Source: Burkholderia sp. Bp8963
Lineage (GTDB): Bacteria; Pseudomonadota; Gammaproteobacteria; Burkholderiales; Burkholderiaceae
Direction: 5' to 3'
Length of the DNA stretch: 64,000 bases
NCBI RefSeq assembly: GCF_003854275.1
Contig: NZ_QTQP01000008.1
Location: 124,001 to 188,000 of the forward strand
Positions within the stretch are counted from its first letter, which is position 1, and every line of letters begins with the position of its first letter. The position numbers and the translations under genes were made by a program. The notes beneath the pieces are model-generated. The model had not been told where the DNA came from. It was given only the letters and a program-made list of their open reading frames with translations, and ran no database searches. This document shows, piece after piece, positions 29,495 to 39,430 of the stretch.

Positions 29495-32400
29495 ATGAAA
29501 CGCATGCTGTTCAATGCGACGCAGCAGGAGGAGCTGCGCGTCGCCATCGTCGATGGGCAAAAACTCATCGACATCGACATCGAAACCGCCGGACGCGAAC
29601 AGCGCAAAGGCAATATCTACAAAGGCATCATTACCCGTATCGAGCCGTCGCTCGAAGCCTGCTTCGTCAACTACGGCGAAGACCGCCACGGCTTCCTGCC
29701 GTTCAAGGAAGTCGCGCGCCAGTACTTCAAGGAAGGCGTCGACATGCGCTCCGCGCGCATCCAGGACGCGCTGCGCGAAGGCCAGGAGCTGATCGTCCAG
29801 GTCGAGAAGGAAGAGCGCGGCAACAAGGGCGCGGCCCTCACGACGTTCATCTCGCTCGCCGGCCGCTACCTCGTGCTGATGCCGAACAACCCGCGCGGCG
29901 GCGGCGTGTCGCGCCGCATCGAGGGCGACGAGCGTCAGGAGCTGCGCGAAACGATGGCGCAGCTGCAGATTCCGGACGGCATGAGCATGATCGCCCGCAC
30001 CGCGGGCATCGGCCGCAGCGCCGAAGAACTGCAGTGGGACCTGAACTACCTGCTGCAGCTGTGGCGCGCGATCGAAGCCGCGTCGCAGAGCGGCCGCTCC
30101 GGCGAGCCGATGCTGATCTACCTGGAATCGAGCCTCGTGATCCGCGCGATCCGGGACTATTTCCAGCCGGACATCGGCGAAATCCTGATCGACACGACCG
30201 AGATCCACGATCAGGCCCGTGCGTTCATGGACATCGTGATGCCGGACAACGTGTCGAAGGTGAAGCGCTACCACGACGACGTGCCCCTCTTTTCCCGCTT
30301 CCAGATCGAGCACCAGATCGAGACGGCGTACTCGCGCACGGTGCCGCTGCCGTCGGGCGGCGCGATCGTGATCGACCACACCGAGGCGCTCGTCGCGATC
30401 GACGTGAACTCGGCGCGCGCGACCAAGGGCGCGGACATCGAGGAAACGGCGACCCGCACGAACCTCGAAGCGGCCGACGAAGTCGCCCGCCAGCTGCGCC
30501 TGCGCGACCTCGGCGGCCTGATCGTGATCGATTTCATCGACATGGAGTCGGCGAAGAGCCAGCGCGAAGTCGAGCAGCGCCTGAAGGACGCGCTCAAGCA
30601 TGACCGTGCCCGCGTGCAGATGGGGAAGATCTCCCGCTTCGGCCTGATGGAACTGTCGCGCCAGCGGCTGCGCCCGGCGCTGTCGGAAGGCAGCCACGTG
30701 ACCTGCCCGCGCTGCAACGGCACGGGCCACATCCGCGACACCGAATCGTCCGCGCTGCAAGTGCTGCGGATCATTCAGGAAGAGGCGATGAAGGAAAACA
30801 CCGCGGCGATCCACTGCCAGGTGCCGGTCGAGGTGACCGCCTTCCTGCTCAACGAAAAGCGTCAGGAAATCAACAAGATCGAGTCGCGCTTCAAGGTCGG
30901 TATCGTGCTGATCCCGAACAAGCACCTCGATACGCCGCACTACAAGCTCGAGCGCCTGCGTCACGACGACGCACGCCTCGACGATCCGCGCGCATCGTGG
31001 AAGATGGCCGAGGAAGCTGCCCGCGAGATGGAGTCGGAAACCGGCTACAGCAAGCGCGCCGCCGAAGTGAAGCCGAAGCAGGAAGCCGCGGTCAAGGGCA
31101 TCACGCCCGAGCGCCCGGCTCCGAGCCCGGCACCGCAGCGCACCGCCGAACCCGCACCGGCACCGGCCCCGGCGCCGGCGGCTGCCGCCCCGGCAAGCAG
31201 CGGCTTCATCGGCTGGCTGAAGGGTCTGTTCGGCATGCAGCCGGCGGCACCCGCGCCAGCACCGGCCCCGGCACCCGTGCAGGAACAGGCTGCGGCCCGT
31301 CCGGCCCGCGAGCGTGGCGAAAAGACCGAGCAGCGCGGCGAACGCGGCGCCGACCGCAATCGCAACCGTCGTGGCGGCGCGCAGCAGCCGCAAGGCGGCC
31401 GCGATCAAGCCGCCGCCGGTCGTGGCCAGCCGCAGCGTGCGGAACGCGAAGGCAAGGAAGCCCGCGAACCGCGTGAAGGCCGTGAGGGGCGCGAAGGCCG
31501 TGAGGCCCGTGAAGGTCGCGAAGGTCGTGAGGCTCGTGAAGGTCGTGAGGCCCGTGAAGGCCGCGGCCAACGCGAGCCGCGCGAAGCCCGCGAGGGCCGC
31601 GAAGCTCGCGAGCCGCGCGAACAGCGCGAACCGCGTGAGCCGCGCGAGCGCGTCGAGCAGCCGGAGGCCGTCGAAGCGGCCGGCCGCGGCGAGCGCCAGG
31701 AACGCGGCGAACGTCGCGAGCGCGGTGAACGCCGCAAGCCGACCCAGCACGCAGCCACGCTCGAGACCGTGAACCGTGGTGAAAGCCATGCGGAACCGGT
31801 AGACGAACAGGCCGCCGCCGCGCTTCCGGGCGCCGACGTGATGGCTGACGCCGAAGCCGGCGCGCGTGACGGTGAGGAACGCCGCCGCCGCCGCCGCGGC
31901 CGCCGCGGCGGTCGTCGCGAGCGCGAGGAAGACGGCACGCTCGTCGCCCACGCAGAGGAAGGCGCCGAAGGCGAAGCCGTCGCCGAGCCGGCAGACGAGC
32001 CGGTGACGCACGCGGCACCGGTCGCACAAGCCGAGCCGGCGCACACGTCCGCACCGGCAGCCGTGGCTGCTGTCGCGGCAGCTGGCGCTGTCATCGCGGA
32101 AACCGCCGCAGCGCACGCCGATCCGGTCCAGCCGGCCGCCGCCGACGAACAACCGGCAGCGGCACGCGTCGACGAAGCCCCGGCGGTCGCCGTGGCAGCG
32201 CCCGCGGTTGCAGCCCAGCCGGTCGAGACGGTCGTTTCAGCACCGGTCGCCGAGGTCGAAGCCGGCCCGGCCCCGGTCGCCGTTTCGCCGACCGACGCGT
32301 TTGAGGTACCGCAAGCCGCCGCGCCTGTCGAAGCCCCGCAACCGGCTCCTGTCGTGGAAGCCTCGCCGGCCGTCGAAGCCGCGCCGGCACCGGCCGCCGA

Positions 32401-32680
32401 ACCGACTCCGGTCGAACCGGCACCGGTCGCAGCCGCCGAAGCTGCACCGGCAGTCGTCGAGCAGGTGCAACCGGCCGCCACGGCGCCGGCTGCGGCCAGC
32501 CTCGAGTCGGTGCTCGCACAGGCCGGCCTCGTCTGGGTGAACACGGACGCCGACAAGTTCCGCGCCGCCCAGGACGCCGCCGCGCAGCTGCCGCGCCCGG
32601 TCCGCGCGCCGCGTGAACGCAAGGCGCTGCCGCCCGTCGACACGACGCCGATGCAGCAGGTGGAAACGACGCACCACTGA
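29495..32680 (+). CDS. rne: Ribonuclease E
   Basis: Endoribonuclease and degradosome scaffold. The 1061 residues start [20 protein letters not shown]. Key residues fall at exactly E. coli positions: metal ligands Asp303 and Asp346 and zinc-link Cys404 and Cys407 (CPRCNGTGH). Residues 570-582 ([11 protein letters not shown]) form a probable membrane-attaching amphipathic helix. After this the tail is low complexity: Ala/Pro stretches, an Arg/Glu/Gly block of EGRE, AREG and REPRE words (about 650-735), an Arg-rich [12 protein letters not shown] patch, then a long Ala/Pro/Val region. It ends with a short conserved-looking segment ([17 protein letters not shown]). The long frame starting at 29015 is leader read-through, not protein. 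Confidence 0.97.
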   Translation: MKRMLFNATQQEELRVAIVDGQKLIDIDIETAGREQRKGNIYKGIITRIEPSLEACFVNYGEDRHGFLPFKEVARQYFKEGVDMRSARIQDALREGQELIVQVEKEERGNKGAALTTFISLAGRYLVLMPNNPRGGGVSRRIEGDERQELRETMAQLQIPDGMSMIARTAGIGRSAEELQWDLNYLLQLWRAIEAASQSGRSGEPMLIYLESSLVIRAIRDYFQPDIGEILIDTTEIHDQARAFMDIVMPDNVSKVKRYHDDVPLFSRFQIEHQIETAYSRTVPLPSGGAIVIDHTEALVAIDVNSARATKGADIEETATRTNLEAADEVARQLRLRDLGGLIVIDFIDMESAKSQREVEQRLKDALKHDRARVQMGKISRFGLMELSRQRLRPALSEGSHVTCPRCNGTGHIRDTESSALQVLRIIQEEAMKENTAAIHCQVPVEVTAFLLNEKRQEINKIESRFKVGIVLIPNKHLDTPHYKLERLRHDDARLDDPRASWKMAEEAAREMESETGYSKRAAEVKPKQEAAVKGITPERPAPSPAPQRTAEPAPAPAPAPAAAAPASSGFIGWLKGLFGMQPAAPAPAPAPAPVQEQAAARPARERGEKTEQRGERGADRNRNRRGGAQQPQGGRDQAAAGRGQPQRAEREGKEAREPREGREGREGREAREGREGREAREGREAREGRGQREPREAREGREAREPREQREPREPRERVEQPEAVEAAGRGERQERGERRERGERRKPTQHAATLETVNRGESHAEPVDEQAAAALPGADVMADAEAGARDGEERRRRRRGRRGGRREREEDGTLVAHAEEGAEGEAVAEPADEPVTHAAPVAQAEPAHTSAPAAVAAVAAAGAVIAETAAAHADPVQPAAADEQPAAARVDEAPAVAVAAPAVAAQPVETVVSAPVAEVEAGPAPVAVSPTDAFEVPQAAAPVEAPQPAPVVEASPAVEAAPAPAAEPTPVEPAPVAAAEAAPAVVEQVQPAATAPAAASLESVLAQAGLVWVNTDADKFRAAQDAAAQLPRPVRAPRERKALPPVDTTPMQQVETTHH
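31440..31735 (+). repeat. Degenerate short repeats in the rne tail
   Basis: Imperfect 9- to 12-base units such as GAAGGCCGTGAG and GAAGGTCGTGAG encode strings of [13 protein letters not shown]. Arg/Gly/Glu-rich and probably RNA-binding. The units are too irregular and coding to be a CRISPR array. Confidence 0.8.
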
Positions 32681-32697
32681 TCGCGTCCGCCGCCACG

Positions 32698-32735
32698 AAA
32701 AAGCCCGCTTTGGAGCCCGCTCCGGCGGGCTTTTT
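32698..32735 (+). terminator. Terminator of rne
   Basis: AAAAAGCCCGC / GCGGGCTTTTT, an 11-bp stem with a 16-base loop and T tract, 18 bases after the rne stop. Confidence 0.92.
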
Positions 32736-32819
32736 CACGTCCGCGCTGCGGGTTTTCGCCCCGGGCCCGGGGCTGACGCTTGCAGCTAGAATAGAGGTCT
32801 GGCTCGCACTTCTTTCAAC

Positions 32820-33932
32820 ATGTCCCGACGCATCATCCCCCTCGCCGACGTCAGCGGCATGCCGGACATCTCCGGCGCCGCGCATACCCCTGACGGCCTG
32901 TTGCACGACACGCTCGCGCGGCCGCTGCGCGATCTGCGCATCTCGGTGACGGATCGCTGCAATTTCCGCTGCGTGTACTGCATGCCGCGCGCGGTCTTCG
33001 ACAAGGACTATCCGTTCCTCCCGCACAGCGCGCTGCTGACGCTCGAGGAAATCGAGCGGGTCGCGCGGCTGTTCGTCGCACACGGCGTCGAGAAGATCCG
33101 GATCACCGGCGGCGAGCCGCTGCTGCGCAAGAACCTCGAATTCCTGATCGAGCGCCTCGCGCGCCTGACGACACACGCCGGCCGCCCGCTCGACCTCACG
33201 CTGACGACCAACGGCTCGCTGCTCGCTCGCAAGGCGCGCGCGCTGAAGGACGCCGGCCTCACACGCGTGACGGTCAGCCTCGACGCGCTCGACGATGCGC
33301 TGTTCAAGCGCATGAACGACGCCGATTTCGCGAGCGCCGACGTGCTCGACGGCATCTTCGCCGCGCAGGCCGTCGGCCTCGAGCCGATCAAGGTCAACAT
33401 GGTCGTGAAGCGCGGCACGAACGACAGCGAGATCCTGCCGATGGCGGCGCGCTTCCGCGGCACGGGCGTCGTCCTGCGTTTCATCGAATACATGGACGTC
33501 GGCACGTCGAACGGCTGGAACATGACCGAAGTGCTGCCATCCGCCGACGTCGTCGCGCGCATCGCCGAACATTTCCCGCTCGTCCCGCTCGAGGCCCACA
33601 CGGCGGCCGAGACCGCGCAGCGCTGGGGCTATGCGGACGGTAGCGGCGAGATCGGCGTGATTTCCAGCGTCACGCAGGCATTTTGCGGCGAGTGCACGCG
33701 GGCGCGGCTGTCGACCGAGGGCAAGCTGTACCTGTGCCTGTTCGCATCGACCGGCCACGACCTGCGCGCGCTGGTACGCGGCGGCGCGAGCGATGCCGAG
33801 ATCGCGACCGCGATCGCGCGGATCTGGCAGGCCCGCACCGACCGCTATTCGCAGCTGCGCGGCAGCGCGACGCCCGATGCAGCCCCCGAAGGCGCCGGTA
33901 AGCGCGTCGAGATGTCGTACATCGGCGGCTAA
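32820..33932 (+). CDS. moaA: GTP 3',8-cyclase MoaA
   Basis: Radical-SAM enzyme that converts GTP to 3',8-cyclo-GTP in the first step of molybdenum cofactor synthesis. The 370 residues show the SAM cluster motif CNFRCVYC, the GGEP motif ([10 protein letters not shown]), a second C-terminal cluster ([18 protein letters not shown]) and the C-terminal GG tail (YIGG) that enters the active site. The first 35 residues are an extension without family similarity. First of moaA-mobA-moeA. Confidence 0.96.
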   Translation: MSRRIIPLADVSGMPDISGAAHTPDGLLHDTLARPLRDLRISVTDRCNFRCVYCMPRAVFDKDYPFLPHSALLTLEEIERVARLFVAHGVEKIRITGGEPLLRKNLEFLIERLARLTTHAGRPLDLTLTTNGSLLARKARALKDAGLTRVTVSLDALDDALFKRMNDADFASADVLDGIFAAQAVGLEPIKVNMVVKRGTNDSEILPMAARFRGTGVVLRFIEYMDVGTSNGWNMTEVLPSADVVARIAEHFPLVPLEAHTAAETAQRWGYADGSGEIGVISSVTQAFCGECTRARLSTEGKLYLCLFASTGHDLRALVRGGASDAEIATAIARIWQARTDRYSQLRGSATPDAAPEGAGKRVEMSYIGG

Positions 33933-33944
33933 GCCCGACGCGCA

Positions 33945-34562
33945 ATGCCCGCTCCCACCTCCCCGTCGATTGCCGGCCTGCTGCTTGCGGGCGGTCGCGC
34001 GACGCGCATGGACGGCGCCGACAAGGGCCTGCAGGTGCTCGACGGCACGCCGCTCGCGCTCCACGTGCTGCGCCGGCTCGCGCCGCAGGTCGACGAGACG
34101 CTGATCAGCGCGAACCGCCACCTGGACCGCTATGTGGAACTCGGCGCGCCGTTCGGCGCACGGGTGGTGGCGGACGCGACACGCGACTTCCCCGGCCCGC
34201 TCGCGGGCCTGCTCGCCGGCATGCGCGCCGCACGCGCGCCGCTCGTCGTCTGCGCCCCCTGCGATTCGCCGTTCCTGCCCGACGATCTCGTCGCGCAGCT
34301 GCATGCAGCGCTCGTCGAGCAGCAAGCGGACATCGCGATGGCCGTCACCGTCGACTCGCAGCAGGAACGCTCGCCCCAGCCGACCTTCGCGCTGCTGCGC
34401 ACCGCGCTCGCCGACGATCTCGCGGCACGGCTCGACGCCGGCGACCGCAAGGTCCGTGCGTGGTACGCACGCCACAAGACGGTCGAAGTCGAGTTTCATG
34501 ACGAGCGTGCGTTTTACAATGCCAACTCCTGGCAGGAACTCGCCGCGCTCGCCCGTCGCTGA
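33945..34562 (+). CDS. mobA: Molybdenum cofactor guanylyltransferase
   Basis: Attaches GMP to molybdopterin to give the MGD cofactor of DMSO-reductase-type enzymes. The 205 residues have the nucleotide-binding start IAGLLLAGGRATRMDGADKGLQVLDG and the CDSPFLPDDLV segment with the metal Asp. It lies 12 bp after moaA. Confidence 0.94.
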   Translation: MPAPTSPSIAGLLLAGGRATRMDGADKGLQVLDGTPLALHVLRRLAPQVDETLISANRHLDRYVELGAPFGARVVADATRDFPGPLAGLLAGMRAARAPLVVCAPCDSPFLPDDLVAQLHAALVEQQADIAMAVTVDSQQERSPQPTFALLRTALADDLAARLDAGDRKVRAWYARHKTVEVEFHDERAFYNANSWQELAALARR

Positions 34563-34686
34563 CGGCACCGGCCCTGTTCCCGCGCGCCACCTGCCGCACG
34601 CGACCCCGCGCTGATGCGCCACCCTCGCCCTGCCGGCCACGAACCCCGGCCACAAACCCGATAAGCCTCGCGGCGCAGTCCGACTC

Positions 34687-35985
34687 ATGACCACGCATTC
34701 CTCGCCTGCTTCCCGACCCGCCGCCGACGATCCTGCGCCGTTGTCGCTCGCCGACGCGCAAGCGCTCGCGTGCGGTTGCGCGGCACCGGTCGACACATGC
34801 GACACGGTGTCGCTGCGCGACGCGCTCGACCGCGTGCTTGCGGCCGACGTCGTTGCGCCGTTCGACATCCCCGCGTACGACAACTCGGCGATGGACGGTT
34901 ACGCGTTCAATGGCGATGAATGCGCGCACGCGTCGCCCGACGGCGAAGTGACGCTCGCGATCGCAGGCGCGGCGTTTGCGGGCCGGCCGTTCGACGGCGC
35001 GGTGCCCGCACGCGCCTGCATCCGCATCATGACGGGCGCGCCGCTGCCTGCCGGGTGCGACACGGTGATTCCGCAGGAGCGCGTGACCGTGCAGGACGGC
35101 GCGATGCGTTTCGCCGCGCACGACATCTCGCGCGGCGCGAACTGCCGCAAGGCCGGCGAGGATCTCGCCGTTGGCGCGTGCGCGCTCGCGGCGGGCCGGA
35201 TCCTGCGCCCGGCGGACCTCGGGCTGCTCGCGTCGTTCGGCATCGCCGACGTCACGGTGCGCCGCCGCCTGCGCGTTGCCGTGTTCTCGACCGGCGACGA
35301 ACTGCGTATGCCTGGCGCGCCGCTCGACCGCGGCACGCTGTACGACAGCAATCGCGGCATGCTGGTCGCGATGCTCGAACGCCTGAATGTCGAACCGGTC
35401 GATCTCGGCATCGTCCGCGACGATCCGGCTGCGCTCGAAGCAGCGTTGCGCGACGCGGTCGCCGCGCAGGTCGATGCGGTGATCACGTCGGGCGGTGTAT
35501 CGGTCGGCGAGGCCGATTTCACGCGCGACGTGATGGCGCGGCTCGGCGACGTCACGTTCGCGAGCCTCGCGCTCAGGCCCGGACGGCCGCTTGCCTGCGG
35601 CACGCTGGCGCCGCCGTCCGCTGGCAGCCGTGGCGCGCTGTTCTTCGGCCTGCCCGGCAATCCGGTCGCGTCCGCGGTGACGTTCCATGCGATCGTGCGT
35701 CCCGCACTGCTCGCGATGGCCGGCGCGCACACGCCGCCGCCCGCGCTGTATCGCGCGTTCAGCACGCAGCCGCTGAAAAAACGTCCCGGCCGCGCCGAAT
35801 ACCTGCGCGGGATCGCGACGCGCGCCGCCGACGGCAGCTGGCACGTCACGCCGGCCGGCTCGCAGAGTTCCGCGTCGCTGAGCGGGCTCGCCGCCGCCAA
35901 CTGCTTCATCGTCCTGGGCCACGACACGGGTGCGGTCGACGCCGGTGCACCGGTCGACATTTTGCCGTTCGACGGCCAGATCTGA
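34687..35985 (+). CDS. moeA: Molybdopterin molybdenumtransferase MoeA
   Basis: Inserts molybdate into adenylated molybdopterin. The 432 residues carry DIPAYDNSAMDGYAF, RIMTGAPLPAGCDTVIPQE, the MoeA core SGGVSVGEADFTRDVM and FFGLPGNPVASAVTF, in the usual order. A 124-bp gap separates it from mobA. The N-terminus before the first motif is about 60 residues, normal for the family. Confidence 0.95.
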   Translation: MTTHSSPASRPAADDPAPLSLADAQALACGCAAPVDTCDTVSLRDALDRVLAADVVAPFDIPAYDNSAMDGYAFNGDECAHASPDGEVTLAIAGAAFAGRPFDGAVPARACIRIMTGAPLPAGCDTVIPQERVTVQDGAMRFAAHDISRGANCRKAGEDLAVGACALAAGRILRPADLGLLASFGIADVTVRRRLRVAVFSTGDELRMPGAPLDRGTLYDSNRGMLVAMLERLNVEPVDLGIVRDDPAALEAALRDAVAAQVDAVITSGGVSVGEADFTRDVMARLGDVTFASLALRPGRPLACGTLAPPSAGSRGALFFGLPGNPVASAVTFHAIVRPALLAMAGAHTPPPALYRAFSTQPLKKRPGRAEYLRGIATRAADGSWHVTPAGSQSSASLSGLAAANCFIVLGHDTGAVDAGAPVDILPFDGQI

Positions 35986-36024
35986 ATTTCACTATTGGTA
36001 AATCTCTACGGGGGCAATCCGCAC

Positions 36025-36300
36025 ATGAAAAAACAAATTTCGTCGATCGCCGCGGGACAGACCGCCAAGGCGCTGATCCTCGTGTACCTGACGTTCAGCG
36101 TGCCGATCGTGCTGCTCGGCATCCTCGTCGCGTACATCCGCTACGGGATGGTCGAGCTGAGCACGATCCTGAGCGCGCTGCTGCTGAACGCGATCATCGG
36201 TTTCGTGCTGCTGTGGATCGCCTGCCACGCGTACAACTGGGTCGCATCGCGCTTCGGCGGCATCGAGATCGTGCTGTCCGACCCGCCGGAGGAAGCATGA
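36025..36300 (+). CDS. Small two-helix membrane protein, unassigned
   Basis: A 91-residue protein starting MKKQISSIAAGQTAKALI. Two membrane helices are visible (about residues 15-39, VYLTFSVPIVLLGILVAYI, and 46-70, TILSALLLNAIIGFVLLWIAC), followed by an amphipathic YNWVASRFGGIEI tail. No family I recognise. Its stop overlaps the following GNAT start in ATGA. A TTG start at 35995 is possible but less likely than the ATG, which has a GGGGCAAT stretch upstream. Confidence 0.7.
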   Translation: MKKQISSIAAGQTAKALILVYLTFSVPIVLLGILVAYIRYGMVELSTILSALLLNAIIGFVLLWIACHAYNWVASRFGGIEIVLSDPPEEA

Positions 36301-36788
36301 GCGGCACGCCGCTGATCCGCGCGGCCGAAGCCCGCGACGTCGGCCCGATCCTCGCGCTGATGCGCGAACTGGCCGAATTCGAGAAGCTCACGCACCTGTT
36401 CGTCGCGACCGACGACGATCTCGCCGATGCGCTGTTCAGCCCGCGCCCGGCCGCAGAGGCGCTCGTCGCCGAACGCGACGGCGCGCTCGTCGGCTACGCG
36501 CTGTTCTTCCACAACTATTCGACGTTTCTCGGCCGCCGCGGCCTGTATCTCGAGGATCTCTACGTGCAGCCGGCGCAGCGCGGCACGGGCCTCGGCACCG
36601 CGATGCTCCGGCGGCTCGCGGCACTCGCCGTCGAGCGCCGCTGTGGACGCTTCGAATGGTCGGTGCTCGACTGGAACCAGCCGGCGATCGACTTCTACGA
36701 AAAGATGGGCGCGACCGTGCTGCCGGACTGGCGCATCGTACGCGTGACCGGCGACGCGCTGGACGCGCTCGCCAAGGCCATCCAGTAA
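36297..36788 (+). CDS. GNAT-family N-acetyltransferase
   Basis: A 163-residue acetyl-CoA-dependent acetyltransferase. The acetyl-CoA pyrophosphate loop is QRGTGLGTAM, preceded by LYLEDLYVQPA and followed by WSVLDWNQPAIDFYEKMGA, the signature of the spermidine/thialysine-type acetyltransferase subgroup. The likely substrate is a small amine or amino acid, not settled. Translationally coupled to the preceding membrane protein. Confidence 0.88.
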   Translation: MSGTPLIRAAEARDVGPILALMRELAEFEKLTHLFVATDDDLADALFSPRPAAEALVAERDGALVGYALFFHNYSTFLGRRGLYLEDLYVQPAQRGTGLGTAMLRRLAALAVERRCGRFEWSVLDWNQPAIDFYEKMGATVLPDWRIVRVTGDALDALAKAIQ

Positions 36789-36817
36789 TCGCGGCAGCAT
36801 GCACGCTGCCGGGAAAC

Positions 36818-36845
36818 GAAAACGGGCGCGATCAGCGCCCGTTTT
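36818..36845. terminator. Bidirectional terminator between the GNAT gene and rmuC
   Basis: GAAAACGGGCGC / GCGCCCGTTTTC, 12-bp stem with a four-base loop and A and T tracts on each side, placed between two convergent genes. Confidence 0.9.
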
Positions 36846-36877
36846 CATTGCAGCCCGCCCTGCACCGGGAATGCCGG

Positions 36878-38365
36878 TCAGGCTTCGTCGGCTTCGGCGC
36901 TGTCTGCGGCGTCTGCACCGTCCGCGCCCAGCAGACCGGCCGCCGTGTCGCCCGGCAGCGCCTCGACCTGCTTGAGTTTGCGGTTCATCACGCGCGTGCG
37001 TTGTTCGGCGGCCTCGATCGAACGCGTGACCGTCTCCAGTTGCGACTTCGTGCGCGCGAGCACGTCGCCGAACTTGCCGAATTCCGTCTTTACCGCCCCG
37101 AGCACCTGCCAGACCTCGCTCGAGCGCTTCTCGATCGCCAGCGTGCGGAAACCCATCTGCAGGCTGTTCAGCAGCGCGGTGAGCGTCGTCGGCCCCGCCA
37201 CCGTCACGCGGTAGTCGCGCTGCAGCAGGTCGGTCAGGCCCGGGCGGCGCAGGATCTCCGCATATAGCCCCTCGGTCGGCAGGAACAGCAGCGCAAAATC
37301 GGTCGTATGCGGCGGCGCCACGTACTTCTCGGCGATCGTGCGCGCTTCCGCCCGCACGCGCGCCTCGAGCGCGCGCGCCGCCTCTTCGACCGCCACTGCG
37401 TCGGCACGCTCCTGCGCGTCGATCAGCCGCTCGTAATCCTCGCGCGGAAATTTCGCGTCGATCGGCAGCCAGACCGGCGGCGTGTCGCGCATGCCGGCTT
37501 CGCGTCCCGGCAGGCGGATCGCGAACTCGACGCGCTCGCTGCTCTTCGGCACCGTCGCAACGTTCTTCGCGTACTGGTCGGGCGTCAGCATCTGCTCGAG
37601 CAACGCCTCGAGCTGGACCTCACCCCAGGTGCCGCGCGTCTTCACGTTGGTCAGCACTTTCTTCAGATCGCCGACCCCCGCCGCGAGCGTCTGCATCTCG
37701 CCGAGCCCGCGATGCACCTGCTCGAGCCGGTCGGACACCAGCTTGAACGACTCGCCGAGCCGCTGCTCGAGCGTCGCATGCAGCTTCTCGTCGACGGTGC
37801 GCCGCATCTCCTCGAGCTTCGCCGCGTTGTTCGTCTCGATTTCCTTCAGGCGCTGCTCGAGCGTCGCGCGCACCTCGCCGATACGGCGATCGTTCGCCTC
37901 GGTGAGCTGCGTGAGCTGCCGGTTCAGCGTGTCGCCGAACATCCGCAGCGCCGCGCTCTGCTCTTCGCGCGCCTGCTGCGCCTGACGCTGCAGGCTTTCG
38001 CGCATCGCGTCGAACTGCTGCGCGTTGCCCGCGACGAGCTTCGCAAGCTGCTGCGCAAAACCGTCGATCTGGTTGTTCTGCACGGTCGCGACACTCGCGA
38101 GTTGCGCCGCGAGCGTCTGCTGCAACTGCGCGAAACTGCCCGCCATTTCGGTGCGCGAGCCGCGCGAACCCTCGACGATCTCGCCGCGCAGCTCGCGTTC
38201 GAGCCGCTCGAGCGCGCGCGCATGTTCGTGCGCGACGTCGTCGATCTGCTCGCCGAGCAGCGCCGTGTCGTCGTGGCGGCCACCGCCGCGCACGATCGCA
38301 ACGATCGCCACCACCAGCGCGACGGCCAGCACGACGACCGCCGCCAGCAACAACGCCATCGTCAT
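36878..38365 (-). CDS. rmuC: DNA recombination protein RmuC
   Basis: Predicted nuclease-related protein that limits recombination between inverted repeats. The 495 residues have an N-terminal membrane helix (MALLLAAVVVLAVALVVAIVAIV), a long coiled coil (about 60-220) and the conserved RmuC domain (KTRGTWGEVQLEALLEQMLTPDQY, PIDAKFPREDYERL, DFALLFLPTEGLYAEILR). Its start overlaps the stop of the upstream dehydrogenase gene by four bases. Confidence 0.93.
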   Translation of the reverse strand: MTMALLLAAVVVLAVALVVAIVAIVRGGGRHDDTALLGEQIDDVAHEHARALERLERELRGEIVEGSRGSRTEMAGSFAQLQQTLAAQLASVATVQNNQIDGFAQQLAKLVAGNAQQFDAMRESLQRQAQQAREEQSAALRMFGDTLNRQLTQLTEANDRRIGEVRATLEQRLKEIETNNAAKLEEMRRTVDEKLHATLEQRLGESFKLVSDRLEQVHRGLGEMQTLAAGVGDLKKVLTNVKTRGTWGEVQLEALLEQMLTPDQYAKNVATVPKSSERVEFAIRLPGREAGMRDTPPVWLPIDAKFPREDYERLIDAQERADAVAVEEAARALEARVRAEARTIAEKYVAPPHTTDFALLFLPTEGLYAEILRRPGLTDLLQRDYRVTVAGPTTLTALLNSLQMGFRTLAIEKRSSEVWQVLGAVKTEFGKFGDVLARTKSQLETVTRSIEAAEQRTRVMNRKLKQVEALPGDTAAGLLGADGADAADSAEADEA

Positions 38366-39351
38366 GCGCGCGCCTTCCCGATCACGTCGGGGTTGATCGG
38401 ATTCGGCGGACGCCCCGCGCGCGGGCCCTCGCCGAGCGCGGCGATCAGGTTGTCGGCGGCGAGATCCGCCATCGCGCGGCGCGTCTTCTCGGTCGCGCTC
38501 GCGATATGCGGCGTCAACACGACGTTCGGCACTTCGAGCAGTGCCGGATGCACGCTCGGCTCGCCCTCGAACACGTCGAGGCCCGCCGCCGCAATCTTCC
38601 GGTCGCGCAACGCGGCGGCCAGCGCCGCATCGTCGACGATCCCGCCGCGCGCGATGTTGGTCAGCGTCGCGGTGGGCTTCATCAGCGCAAGCTCGGCCGC
38701 GCCGATCGTGTGGTGGTTTTCCTTCGTGTACGGCAGCACCAGCACGACGTGGTCGGCACGCGCCAGCAGCGCCTCCTTCGATACGTATTCGGCATTCAGC
38801 TCCGCCTCGATCTCCGCCGCGACGCGCGACCGGTTGTGATAGATCACCTGCATGCCGAAGCCCTTCGCGCGGCGCGCGAGCGCCTGCCCGATGCGGCCCA
38901 TCCCGATGACGCCCAGCGTCGAACCGTAGATGTCGCTGCCGAGGAAGCCGTCATACGCCCACTTCTGCCAGTGGCCGGCACGCAGCCAGTGCTCGGATTC
39001 GGCGATGCGCCGCGCGGCCGCCATCATCAGCGCCCAGCCGAAATCGGCGGTGGATTCGTTCAGTACGTCGGGCGTGTTGGTGCCGAGCACGTTCGCCGCA
39101 TTGAACGCGGCCATGTCGAAGTTGTTGTAGCCGACCGCCATATTCGACACGACGCGCAGGCGCGGCGCCGCCGCGAGTTCGGCCGCGCCGACCGGATCGC
39201 CCGCCGTCAGCGCGCCGTCCTTGTCGGCCAGGCGCGCGGCGAGCACGTCGGGCGCGAGCGCGTCACCATTGTTCCAGTCGACTTCGAAATACTGCTCGAG
39301 CCGTTCGATCACGTCCGGGAAGATCGGACGCGCGACCAGGATCTTCTGCAT
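38362..39351 (-). CDS. D-isomer-specific 2-hydroxyacid dehydrogenase (glyoxylate/hydroxypyruvate reductase type)
   Basis: A 329-residue NAD(P)H-dependent reductase. The Rossmann motif is LGVIGMGRIGQALARRA, with the substrate Arg in TNIARGGIVDDAAL, the catalytic Glu region (GLDVFEGEPSVHP) and the His in LTPHIASATEKTR. This fits GhrB-like glyoxylate/hydroxypyruvate reductases, but the exact substrate is not visible. The ATG at 39351 (MQKILVARPIF) gives the conserved N-terminus. Coupled to rmuC. Confidence 0.88.
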   Translation of the reverse strand: MQKILVARPIFPDVIERLEQYFEVDWNNGDALAPDVLAARLADKDGALTAGDPVGAAELAAAPRLRVVSNMAVGYNNFDMAAFNAANVLGTNTPDVLNESTADFGWALMMAAARRIAESEHWLRAGHWQKWAYDGFLGSDIYGSTLGVIGMGRIGQALARRAKGFGMQVIYHNRSRVAAEIEAELNAEYVSKEALLARADHVVLVLPYTKENHHTIGAAELALMKPTATLTNIARGGIVDDAALAAALRDRKIAAAGLDVFEGEPSVHPALLEVPNVVLTPHIASATEKTRRAMADLAADNLIAALGEGPRAGRPPNPINPDVIGKARA

Positions 39352-39430
39352 CGCCATCTCCGCATGTCGCCGGCAGCTCGTCGCGTACATCGCGCGACGA
39401 ACTGCCCGCTCATTGTTGAAAACCGTCAGC

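Noticed and set aside
31440-31735. Short repeats in rne resembling a CRISPR array
   Set aside because: Units are 9-12 bases, contiguous, degenerate and in frame within rne; there are no spacers.
29267-32152. 961-residue open frame antisense to rne
   Set aside because: It mirrors the rne coding frame; composition is Arg/Leu/Ala-rich shadow and no domain is seen, while rne itself is unambiguous.
32091-34883. 930-residue minus-strand frame across rne, moaA and mobA
   Set aside because: Covers three well supported plus-strand genes; no domain and no ribosome site.
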